Shown here piece after piece: positions 54,621 to 60,985 of a stretch of DNA of 64,000 nt. Source of the DNA: a virus. The translations under genes were made by a program, and so were the position numbers. The stretch covers positions 1 to 64,000 of IMG/VR virus record IMGVR_UViG_3300043543_000252, one strand, 5' to 3'. Under the pieces are notes generated by a model that ran no database searches, was not told the origin of the DNA, and worked only from the letters and a program-made list of their open reading frames with translations. The stretch's first letter is position 1, and each line of letters opens with the position of its first letter.

Positions 54621-55028
54621 TTATGGAATAAAAAACCTATTATTTGATTTTGGTGGTAAGATTTGAAAATGCACCCAATTAGGTGTATAGTTAAAATCTT
54701 CCATCCAAAGTCCTATAGCTTCAATCTTAGGTAGATTATTTAAAATCCAAGTTTGTAGTTCTTTTTTAGGGTCTGCAATATCACATGCGGCACCTATTAA
54801 GTGTTTGGATTGCATAGGTATTTTAGACTTATCTGTAATACCTTTAGCTGCATAAATACGCAAATGGTCTTCCATCGACCTATAGCCTGAAGTAACTATC
54901 ATTGGTTTACCGTACAACAATCGGACTTGATTGATTTTTTCCAATAAAATCTTTAAATTTTCTTGATGTTCTTTAGGTAATGTTATAAATTGATATTTAT
55001 TATTTAATAATTCTTTTAGTGAAATCAT
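54621..55028 (-). CDS. Endolysin, M15-type peptidase
   Basis: The 135-residue protein fits the peptidase M15A fold: VTSGYRSMEDH, then SKHLIGAACDIAD (H76 and D83 as zinc ligands) and NWVHFQI (H120, third ligand). These enzymes cut peptide cross-links of peptidoglycan; phages use them for lysis. It lacks a signal peptide, so it needs a holin; candidate small membrane proteins lie just across at 55129-55897. The CCTAATCT element lies 10 bases before the start. Confidence 0.8.
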   Translation of the reverse strand: MISLKELLNNKYQFITLPKEHQENLKILLEKINQVRLLYGKPMIVTSGYRSMEDHLRIYAAKGITDKSKIPMQSKHLIGAACDIADPKKELQTWILNNLPKIEAIGLWMEDFNYTPNWVHFQILPPKSNNRFFIP

Positions 55029-55037
55029 ATATTTAGT

Positions 55038-55045
55038 AGATTAGG
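55038..55045 (-). promoter_or_regulatory. CCTAATCT element upstream of the endolysin
   Basis: The minus strand reads AAACCTAATCTACTAAATATATG, so the octamer lies only 9 bases before the endolysin start and no Shine-Dalgarno is visible. Unlike the other four copies there is no gene upstream on this strand, which favours a promoter rather than a terminator or processing role. Confidence 0.45.
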
Positions 55046-55106
55046 TTTATATTTATTGCAAAATAACAAGTATAACTTGTGAAATTTTAAGAATTGCAAA
55101 CCTATT

Positions 55107-55124
55107 CAATTTATAGTATAATAG
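55107..55124 (+). promoter_or_regulatory. Phage-type promoter, CAATTTATAGTATAATAG
   Basis: The TAGTAT core ends 9 bases before a 25-codon frame at 55129 and drives the small membrane-protein genes. It faces away from the endolysin promoter, so the two units diverge. Confidence 0.6.
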
Positions 55125-55128
55125 TATT

Positions 55129-55206
55129 ATGATATTTATACTAGAATTTATGTTGGCCGTTAGTTTCTTTAGTTCGTTAATTTTATTACTCAGACATAGG
55201 AGGTAA
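55129..55206 (+). CDS. 25-residue membrane micropeptide
   Basis: The frame encodes MIFILEFMLAVSF followed by FSSLILLLRHRR: one hydrophobic helix with a basic end. Its ATG sits 9 bases after a promoter core. Its stop codon overlaps the AGGAGG that serves the next gene, so ribosomes finishing it would sit on that start. It could be a holin-like peptide or a leader coupling translation. Short length limits confidence. Confidence 0.45.
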   Translation: MIFILEFMLAVSFFSSLILLLRHRR

Positions 55207-55208
55207 GT

Positions 55209-55598
55209 ATGAATACATTAGTAGGGCTACTATTGCTATCGGTTTTATTTGGATTAGCGTATTATGTGGTTAATTTGGTGAGGAAAGAAACGATTGAGAA
55301 ATGCCATCGTATTACTTTAAACGATTTGTTTAATAATCAACTTCCAAATACTAGCTTATTTTTAGATGGGGATACACCTTACAGTAGTCGTATTGAAGTG
55401 TATAATGATAATGAAGATTTAATTATGACCGCTAAACAACCCCCTAAGTTTAATTTAATTAAATATCTGTATAATTTGTCTGACAAAATAGCTATTGCAT
55501 ATAAAAAAGTGGACGATGTGAAAAGTATTTTTATTGTTAGAGATTGTATGTCAGATAAAATATATCTTTTGATACAATATTTTGACGTTAAAAAATAA
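55209..55598 (+). CDS. Membrane-anchored small protein
   Basis: The 129-residue protein has an N-terminal membrane helix (TLVGLLLLSVLFGLAYYVVNLV, residues 3-24 in two parts) and a soluble mixed domain. It starts after AGGAGG that overlaps the micropeptide stop. A holin-associated or superinfection-immunity role is possible given the endolysin opposite. No family recognised. Confidence 0.65.
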   Translation: MNTLVGLLLLSVLFGLAYYVVNLVRKETIEKCHRITLNDLFNNQLPNTSLFLDGDTPYSSRIEVYNDNEDLIMTAKQPPKFNLIKYLYNLSDKIAIAYKKVDDVKSIFIVRDCMSDKIYLLIQYFDVKK

Positions 55599-55609
55599 AG
55601 GAGGTATTT

Positions 55610-55897
55610 ATGAAATTAAAAATAATAGATAAAATACAAAATAAAGTAAATATCAATAAAATTATTCAAAAGAGTGAAACGTGTATAAAACAGTTAAATA
55701 CTAAAAAAAATATAACTATAAATAATTTGAAATTTATAGGTAAAAGTATTAAAAGTTTTATTACATCCAGAGTAGGAGTAATTTTATGGCTAATTGTAAG
55801 CAGTTTATTGTTTTGTTTTGCTTTATTGATTATTATAATTCGGGCAATAAGGTCTATGTATATTGATATGGTGAGTTCCAATAAAAGAGAATTATAA
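55610..55897 (+). CDS. Small membrane protein ending inside the transposon remnant
   Basis: The 95-residue protein has a Lys/Asn/Ile-rich N-terminus and one membrane helix (residues about 55-80, GVILWLIVSSLLFCF). Its last ten codons, including the stop TAA, lie inside the 269-bp copy of the IS607 right end that begins at 55868, so its original C-terminus has probably been replaced. The start has AAAGGAGG. Confidence 0.6.
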   Translation: MKLKIIDKIQNKVNINKIIQKSETCIKQLNTKKNITINNLKFIGKSIKSFITSRVGVILWLIVSSLLFCFALLIIIIRAIRSMYIDMVSSNKREL

Positions 55898-56136
55898 TAA
55901 GAGCAGAAGAATATTTAGAGGATTATTTAGAAGCAATAAAGGTAAATTGATTAATGCAGATTTAAATGCTTCTTATCAAATAATAAGAAAAGTATTTCCT
56001 GAAGCGTTTGCAGAGGGAATAGAGGGTGTCGGGTTACACCCAATCAGAGTAAACATAGCTTGAAATATGTTGACTGATGAATCATTTTATTAAAATTTAT
56101 AATGATTTTTATGAATTTTAATAAAATGGATAACCT
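55868..56136 (+). mobile_element. Solitary right end of the IS607-type element (tnpB 3' end plus presumed omega RNA)
   Basis: These 269 bases repeat 60721-60990 with one base deleted near 55877 and otherwise no difference seen. They cover the last 64 codons of tnpB, including the RuvC-III Asp, and the downstream region that should form the omega RNA. After the shared ATAACCT, flanking DNA differs (GATTAAGAAAATGC here, AACCTGTACAAAAC there). No tnpA or complete tnpB is attached. It is a deletion remnant or a partial duplication. Confidence 0.85.
56028..56130 (+). ncRNA. Presumed orphan omega RNA of the solitary TnpB end
   Basis: Within the remnant, GGGTGT/ACACCC, AACATA/TATGTT and AATCATT/AATGATT can form three successive stems. 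This is the place where TnpB guide RNAs (omega or reRNA) arise: the 3' end of tnpB and the element's right end. The guide would be the flanking DNA following the element. Transcription is not shown by sequence alone. Confidence 0.5.
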
Positions 56137-56163
56137 GATTAAGAAAATGCTGGGAGGTAAATA

Positions 56164-56472
56164 ATGCATTCAGCTTTACCAGATAGCTTAAAATATATTT
56201 CCTTAGAAGACACAGAAGTAATACCTGAAAGTATAGTAAAAGTATGGGAAGATGGTTATTTTGTTGGTGTATATCATCAACCTGCGGGTTTTATACTTGG
56301 GCAGTATTTAAAAGACCGTTTTACTAATTATTTTATTAAACCTAAGACTGAAGATGGGAAAATTACATTTGAATTATTTAAAATACAAGATGGGAAAATT
56401 GGCGACAGAAAATTTATATTCATGCAAGTACCCATATCACCTCTTAAGCCTATAAACTATTGTAAATTTTAA
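56164..56472 (+). CDS. Small protein of unknown function
   Basis: The 102-residue protein is mixed alpha/beta and acidic, without signal peptide or known motif. Its ribosome site GGGAGG lies just beyond the transposon remnant, so its original promoter may have been displaced. It stands 9 bases before the PagL-like gene and is probably co-transcribed with it. Confidence 0.65.
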   Translation: MHSALPDSLKYISLEDTEVIPESIVKVWEDGYFVGVYHQPAGFILGQYLKDRFTNYFIKPKTEDGKITFELFKIQDGKIGDRKFIFMQVPISPLKPINYCKF

Positions 56473-56481
56473 GGAGTAGAG

Positions 56482-56979
56482 ATGAAAAAATTAGTTTGGT
56501 TATTGTTATTGATTAGTGTACAATTAGCTTTTGGAATTGAAAAGGATATGTTTATAAAATATGGACTCGGTGTACCCACTTCATCTTATCATAAATTAGC
56601 TGACATGAAACTAATGAGTTTGGGGCAAAAAGAGCATTTAAGGTTATTCACAACGAAATGGGAATTAGGTTATTACGCTGATAACAGAATATACCTTACA
56701 GGTTTAAAAAATAGTGGGTTTTTATCGGCACAAATCGGTGTAGAACCTAGATGGGATTATTTTTACGTTTCAATGTTAAGTGGAATAGGGTTAATTACTA
56801 ATCCCGACAGTATGTTAGGTAGTGGTTTTCAATTTTTCCATGACTTTGCGGTGGGTGTAAAAGACGCGCGTAATGTAGGAGTTGGTTTTTATTATAAACA
56901 CATTAGTAACGCTGGAATTAAGATGCCAAATTATGGACGTGATTTCTTTGGCATTGAATTTTTTATACCAATAAAATGA
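56482..56979 (+). CDS. PagL-like lipid A deacylase (outer membrane)
   Basis: The 165-residue protein has a cleavable signal (KKLVWLLLLISVQLAFG) and alternating beta-barrel-like sequence. The C-terminal motif YYKHISNAGIKMPNYGRD matches the PagL signature (H-x-S-N-A-G-x-x-x-P-N-x-G). H140 and S142 correspond to the catalytic His and Ser; the usual Glu position, 12 residues after Ser, is Asp154. PagL removes the 3-O-acyl chain of lipid A. In a phage it could alter LPS to prevent superinfection or calm host defences. It overlaps the Mom-like gene by ATGA. Confidence 0.8.
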   Translation: MKKLVWLLLLISVQLAFGIEKDMFIKYGLGVPTSSYHKLADMKLMSLGQKEHLRLFTTKWELGYYADNRIYLTGLKNSGFLSAQIGVEPRWDYFYVSMLSGIGLITNPDSMLGSGFQFFHDFAVGVKDARNVGVGFYYKHISNAGIKMPNYGRDFFGIEFFIPIK

Positions 56980-57619
56980 TAAAAGAGAAATATCAAGTAA
57001 AACTTATAGAAAATAAAGATGCGTATTATTTTTTACTAAATATACATTACGCTCGGAGAATACCATCTATTAGCTATACTTTTGGATTATTTCATTTAGA
57101 TGAATTGGTTGGGGTTGTTTGTTATGGCACTCCGCCCTCTCCCACATTAAGAAATGGTATTGCGAGTCCAGAAATGCGCATCGGATATTGGAATTAAACA
57201 GGCTATGTTTGTTGTATAATAGAAAAAATGAGGCAAGTTTTTTAGTTTCTAGGAGTTTAAAAATGTTACCAAAAGGTAAAATTATAATTAGCTTTGCAGA
57301 TATATCTCAAGGACACGTTGGTTATGTTTACCAAGCATGTAACTTTACTTATCATGGATTATCGGCTAAAAGGCCAGTCTATTGCTTAAAAAATGCGCCA
57401 CATTTACATGGAATAACTATTTTTGATATTGTTAGAGGTCAAAAAAATAGAAGCCAAGCGTTGAAAGAAAAATTTGGCGATAATTTTTATTACAAGCCTC
57501 GCCCTCGTAAACATAGATATATTTTTATTACAGGAGATGCAAAAACGCGACAAGAGTTGTACAAACAAATAAGATACCCACAACAACCTTATCCTAAAAA
57601 GAATGAGGAGGAAAAATGA
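56976..57619 (+). pseudogene. Mom-like DNA adenine modification gene, frameshifted
   Basis: The first frame (56976-57197) encodes FGLFHLDELVGVVCYGTP, then stops. A second frame, read from about 57185 to 57619, continues with ILELNRLCLLYN, FLVSRSLKMLP, SFADISQGHVGYVYQACNF and HRYIFITGDAKTRQEL. Together they make a protein of about 214 residues of the Mom family (GNAT fold), which adds a methylcarbamoyl group to adenine in phage DNA to escape restriction. A single -1 shift near 57185 joins them. No classical slippery heptamer was seen, so an inactivating indel or a sequencing error is more likely than programmed frameshifting. Confidence 0.75.
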
Positions 57620-58350
57620 AAAGTAGTAGCTATCTTGCAAGTTTAGTTGCAGGAATTTTTATTATATCTAATTTTATTTTAGCGGATACTGATAATCGTG
57701 TTAAAATAGCTATTATTGATAGCGGTATTGAATATAGAGATGAGTTAAAGCCTTATCTTTGCAAAACAGGTCATAAAAATTTTACTAGTATTCCTATGGA
57801 TTTTAAAGCTGAACATGGTACTAATATCGCGGCTATTATTGCTCAAAGGTTAGATGCGAGTAAAGAATGTATTATAATGGTAAAATACTATGACCCGTAC
57901 GCCGCAGACGATGTGCAAGCTGATTTATTCGTACAAGCAATAAAATACGTTTCTACTCTACCAATTAAATTTTTAAATTTAAGTGTAAGTGGTAAAGCAA
58001 AAAGCAATGAAGAGAGATTATATTTACAAAAAATGTTAGACAATGATGTTAGGATAATTGTGTCGGCTGGGAATAATAATCAAGATTTGACCTTAAAATG
58101 CAATATTTACCCAGCATGTTATTATTTTGGGTCTCCATTATTTCATGTGGTTGCAAATGGCAAAAAAACAACGTATTTAACTATACATACTCATTTAAGT
58201 AATTGGGGTGGCCCTGTTACTGATTGGGCTTGGGGGGTAGATGTAAAAGCTGGTGGTTATACAATGAGTGGTACAAGTCAAGCTGCTGCTATTGTAACAG
58301 GTAAGCTTGTTGAAGAATATAGAAAATATAAAGAAATGATTAGGAGGTAA
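57616..58350 (+). CDS. Secreted subtilisin-like serine protease
   Basis: The 244-residue protein has a signal peptide (about residues 1-23, SLVAGIFIISNFILA) and an S8 domain with D35 in IAIIDSGIE, H67 in EHGTNIAAI, oxyanion Asn in IIVSAGNNNQ and S221 in MSGTSQAAA. It is compact with no evident propeptide, unlike most secreted subtilases. It overlaps the Mom-like gene by ATGA, giving a PagL-Mom-subtilase operon. It should act in the periplasm or outside the cell; the substrate is unknown. Confidence 0.85.
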   Translation: MKSSSYLASLVAGIFIISNFILADTDNRVKIAIIDSGIEYRDELKPYLCKTGHKNFTSIPMDFKAEHGTNIAAIIAQRLDASKECIIMVKYYDPYAADDVQADLFVQAIKYVSTLPIKFLNLSVSGKAKSNEERLYLQKMLDNDVRIIVSAGNNNQDLTLKCNIYPACYYFGSPLFHVVANGKKTTYLTIHTHLSNWGGPVTDWAWGVDVKAGGYTMSGTSQAAAIVTGKLVEEYRKYKEMIRR

Positions 58351-58363
58351 CATTTTTGAACTA

Positions 58364-58471
58364 CCACTAGGCTAAAGCCATAGTGGATTCCTAAGTACAG
58401 AGTTCTATCGAACTCTAATTGATTAGGCTATCCCCGTAGTCCCTACGGTTAATCGCAAGGCTTCCTTGCGA
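58364..58471. ncRNA. Compact array of four hairpins, possible structured RNA
   Basis: In 108 bases there are CCACTAGGCTAAAGCC with ATAGTGG (58364-58386), AGAGTTC/GAACTCT (58399-58416) enclosed by CCTAA/TTAGG, CCGTAG/CTACGG (58434-58448) and TCGCAAGG/CCTTGCGA (58453-58471). Local GC content is well above the surroundings. It lies between convergent genes, 13 bases after the subtilase stop. It is more elaborate than a terminator and lacks a clear T-run. Candidates are a regulatory RNA or a remnant guide-RNA scaffold of another transposon; neither is proven. Confidence 0.55.
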
Positions 58472-58484
58472 AGATATAAATTTT

Positions 58485-58928
58485 TTAAATATCCAAAGGT
58501 TCATAAATATAAATATCGATTGTTAAGTCTTTTAATTTATCTTCTATGATTTGCTTAACCTTAGGCCATTCAAGCCCGCCGTTACCTACTCCTAATGCTG
58601 GGATAGCTATACTTTTAATATCGAAAATTTCAATTTGTTTTTTAAGAGTTTCTAAGCCTTTTATAATAAAATCGTATTTAGAAGGGTTTTTCCAATCTAC
58701 TTTAGTTGGGAAATTGATTATTATTTTGCCACTATCAAATGTTAAGAAAGGTCTTCCAATTTGTATATATTTATTTTCACAAGCTTTTTTGTATAATTTA
58801 TAATTTAAAGGGAAAGTTTTTTTAAATTGCAAGGCAAGTCCTTTACCCATCACTCCGACGATATTAACTGGATTGACAAGAGCTTGTGCGTTACTTTCCA
58901 AGATATTGCCTCTAATATATTTAATCAT
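58485..58928 (-). CDS. DarG-like macrodomain ADP-ribosyl hydrolase
   Basis: The 147-residue protein is a lone macrodomain of the DarG/TARG1 group: IRGNILESNAQALVNPVN, VGVMGKGLALQFKK (ADP-ribose loop), IINFPTK and IPALGVGNGGLEWPKVK. DarG removes ADP-ribose that the toxin DarT places on thymine in DNA. No DarT gene is adjacent, so an anti-defence role against host DarT is plausible. A Shine-Dalgarno is weak or absent; a TATGGTAT-containing promoter-like sequence lies upstream. Confidence 0.82.
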   Translation of the reverse strand: MIKYIRGNILESNAQALVNPVNIVGVMGKGLALQFKKTFPLNYKLYKKACENKYIQIGRPFLTFDSGKIIINFPTKVDWKNPSKYDFIIKGLETLKKQIEIFDIKSIAIPALGVGNGGLEWPKVKQIIEDKLKDLTIDIYIYEPLDI

Positions 58929-59098
58929 ATAGTTTATAGTTTAAAATACCATAATTTATTAAAAATTTAGCCGACTTTTTTGAGAAAATGGTTAGTGTTA
59001 AAAATAAATAAAAATAATAAAAAATATTAAAAATTTTAATAAAATTAGTGGACGTTAAAGCAAATATATGTTATAATCATCTTATAGAGGTGATTATA
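58929..59098. other. A/T-rich spacer with the left end of the IS607-type element
   Basis: The stretch is very A/T-rich. On the minus strand AAATTATGGTATTTTAA near 58938-58956 resembles the phage promoter for the macrodomain gene. On the plus strand AATTTTAATAAAAT at 59032-59045, followed by GG at 59050, matches the right end of the transposon. Confidence 0.5.
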
Positions 59099-59713
59099 AT
59101 GAAATCCAAAGAAGTATTAGAATTATTACAAATAACAAGACCTACTCTAACAAAATATGTAAAAGAAGATTTAATAAAAGTAAATATTTTGCCTAATGGT
59201 AGATATGACTATGATAAAGATAGTGTATATAAATTGTTTAATAAGGGCATAGAAATAAAAACATATATTTATGCAAAGGTTTCTACTCCAAAACAAAAAG
59301 CTGATTTAGAAAACCAAATACAAATGTTAAAACAATTTTGTTTTAGCAATGGTTATTGTATATCAAAAATATTTTCAGATATAGCAAGTGGAATAAGTTT
59401 TGAAAAAAGAAAAGACTTTTTTAAAATGCTGGATGATGTAATTGCAGGCAAGGTAGAAAGAGTTGTAATAACTTATAAAGATAGATTAAGTAGAGTAGGT
59501 TTTGAATTATTTTATCATTTGTTTAAAAAATATAATTGTGAAATAGTTGTTATAAGTGAAGTTGGTTCTGAAAAATTAGATAGTGAAGAAATATTTGAAG
59601 AAATAATTAGTTTATTGCATTGTTATTCTATGAAATTATACTCTAAAAGAAAAGGACAAAAGATAAAAAAGATACTTGAAGAAAAGGAGGTGAATGAAGA
59701 AGATGAAAGTTAA
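59099..59713 (+). CDS. tnpA: IS607-type serine transposase TnpA
   Basis: The protein has a MerR-like N-terminal helix-turn-helix (SKEVLELLQITRPTLTKYVK) and a small serine-recombinase domain with YIYAKVSTPKQK (S62 nucleophile) and VVITYKDRLSRVGFELF. ATG 59099, with AGAGGTG five bases upstream, is preferred to the GTG at 59048. It moves the element through a circular intermediate with little target specificity. It overlaps tnpB by 20 bases. Confidence 0.9.
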   Translation: MKSKEVLELLQITRPTLTKYVKEDLIKVNILPNGRYDYDKDSVYKLFNKGIEIKTYIYAKVSTPKQKADLENQIQMLKQFCFSNGYCISKIFSDIASGISFEKRKDFFKMLDDVIAGKVERVVITYKDRLSRVGFELFYHLFKKYNCEIVVISEVGSEKLDSEEIFEEIISLLHCYSMKLYSKRKGQKIKKILEEKEVNEEDES

Positions 59714-60917
59714 TAGAGTAGAAAGGTATATAATATATCCTAAAAATCCTTATTACAAGATGTTAGATGAATATTGTTTTAAATCTAAAAATCTTTATAA
59801 TTTTGCAAATTATCAAATAAGACAAAAGTTTTGTAGTGAAAATAAATATATAACTTATAATCAAATGGATAAGTTACTAAAACAGGAAGGAATGGATTAT
59901 GATTATAGGAATATGCCAACAGCACAGTCTGCACAACAAACATTAAGATTATTAGATAAGAATTGGAAGTCCTTCTTTAAAGCTATTAAAGATTGGAGTA
60001 AACATAAAGAGAAATATACAGGCAGACCTAAATTACCAAACTATTTACCTAAAAATGGAAGATATTCATTAATATTAACAAACATGAATTGTAAATTAAA
60101 AGATAATCAAATTTATTTTCCTAAATGTTTTAATGGTTTTGTATTGAATACAAAAGTAACTAATTTACAACAAGTTAGGATACTTCCAAGAAATAATCAC
60201 TTTATAATTGAAGTGGTATATCAAGTAGAAATTCCAAAACCAAAAGAAGATAATGGCAGATATATTAGTATTGATATTGGTTTAGATAACTTTGTAACCA
60301 TAGGTAATAATATAAGTGCTTTACCTATAATACTGAATGGTAAGGGTCTAAAATCAATAAATCAATACTATAATAAACAAATAAGCTATTATCGTGAAGT
60401 TGCCAAAAGGATGAATAATCTTGATTATACTAAAAGAATGAACAAATTAACAGTTAAAAGAAACAATAAAATTAATGACTTTATTCATAACGCGAGCAAA
60501 TGGGTAGTAGATTATGCTTTAGCATTAGATGCAAACACAATAATTATAGGAAACAATAAAGATTGGAAACGAAAAAGTAAAATGAGTAAAAAGGTCAATC
60601 AATCTTTTGTAGGCATACCATATCAAGAATTTATAAATAAAATAGTTTATAAAGCAGAGAATGTAGGTATTAAAGTAATACTCACCGAAGAAAGTTATAC
60701 AAGTGGAACATCATTTTTAGATGGTGAGTTACCAATAAAAGAGAATTATAATAAGAGCAGAAGAATATTTAGAGGATTATTTAGAAGCAATAAAGGTAAA
60801 TTGATTAATGCAGATTTAAATGCTTCTTATCAAATAATAAGAAAAGTATTTCCTGAAGCGTTTGCAGAGGGAATAGAGGGTGTCGGGTTACACCCAATCA
60901 GAGTAAACATAGCTTGA
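59694..60917 (+). CDS. tnpB: TnpB RNA-guided nuclease with rearranged RuvC site
   Basis: The 407-residue protein is a Cas12-ancestor TnpB. RuvC-I is SIDIGLDNF (D194) and RuvC-III is LINADLNASYQ (D374). The usual RuvC-II Glu position reads IIIGNNKDWKRK with no Glu; a substitute is probably E332/E333 in ILTEESYTS. The zinc finger cysteines normally following are absent (SGTSFLDGE instead). TnpB proteins with relocated catalytic Glu have been described, so it may be active. It cuts at sites matching an omega RNA guide and helps the element persist. AAGGAGGTG precedes the start. Confidence 0.88.
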   Translation: MKKMKVNRVERYIIYPKNPYYKMLDEYCFKSKNLYNFANYQIRQKFCSENKYITYNQMDKLLKQEGMDYDYRNMPTAQSAQQTLRLLDKNWKSFFKAIKDWSKHKEKYTGRPKLPNYLPKNGRYSLILTNMNCKLKDNQIYFPKCFNGFVLNTKVTNLQQVRILPRNNHFIIEVVYQVEIPKPKEDNGRYISIDIGLDNFVTIGNNISALPIILNGKGLKSINQYYNKQISYYREVAKRMNNLDYTKRMNKLTVKRNNKINDFIHNASKWVVDYALALDANTIIIGNNKDWKRKSKMSKKVNQSFVGIPYQEFINKIVYKAENVGIKVILTEESYTSGTSFLDGELPIKENYNKSRRIFRGLFRSNKGKLINADLNASYQIIRKVFPEAFAEGIEGVGLHPIRVNIA

Positions 60918-60985
60918 AATATGTTGACTGATGAATCATTTTATTAAAATTTATAATGATTTTTATGAATTTTAATAAAATGGAT
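60882..60985 (+). ncRNA. Presumed omega RNA at the right end of the complete element
   Basis: The same three stems as in the solitary copy (GGGTGT/ACACCC, AACATA/TATGTT, AATCATT/AATGATT) span the tnpB stop codon and the right end. The guide would be the flanking host-phage DNA beginning ATAACCTAACC or AACCTGTACA, depending on the true boundary. Predicted from location and pairing only. Confidence 0.5.

Noticed and set aside
57160-57197. Programmed -1 frameshifting in the Mom-like gene.
   Set aside because: I found no slippery heptamer of the X XXY YYZ type and no clear downstream stem, so an indel is the simpler explanation; not fully excluded.
57119-57619. The second half of the Mom-like gene as an independent gene.
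   Set aside because: Its formal first residues do not fit the family and there is no ribosome site; continuity with the 56976 frame explains both better as one broken gene.
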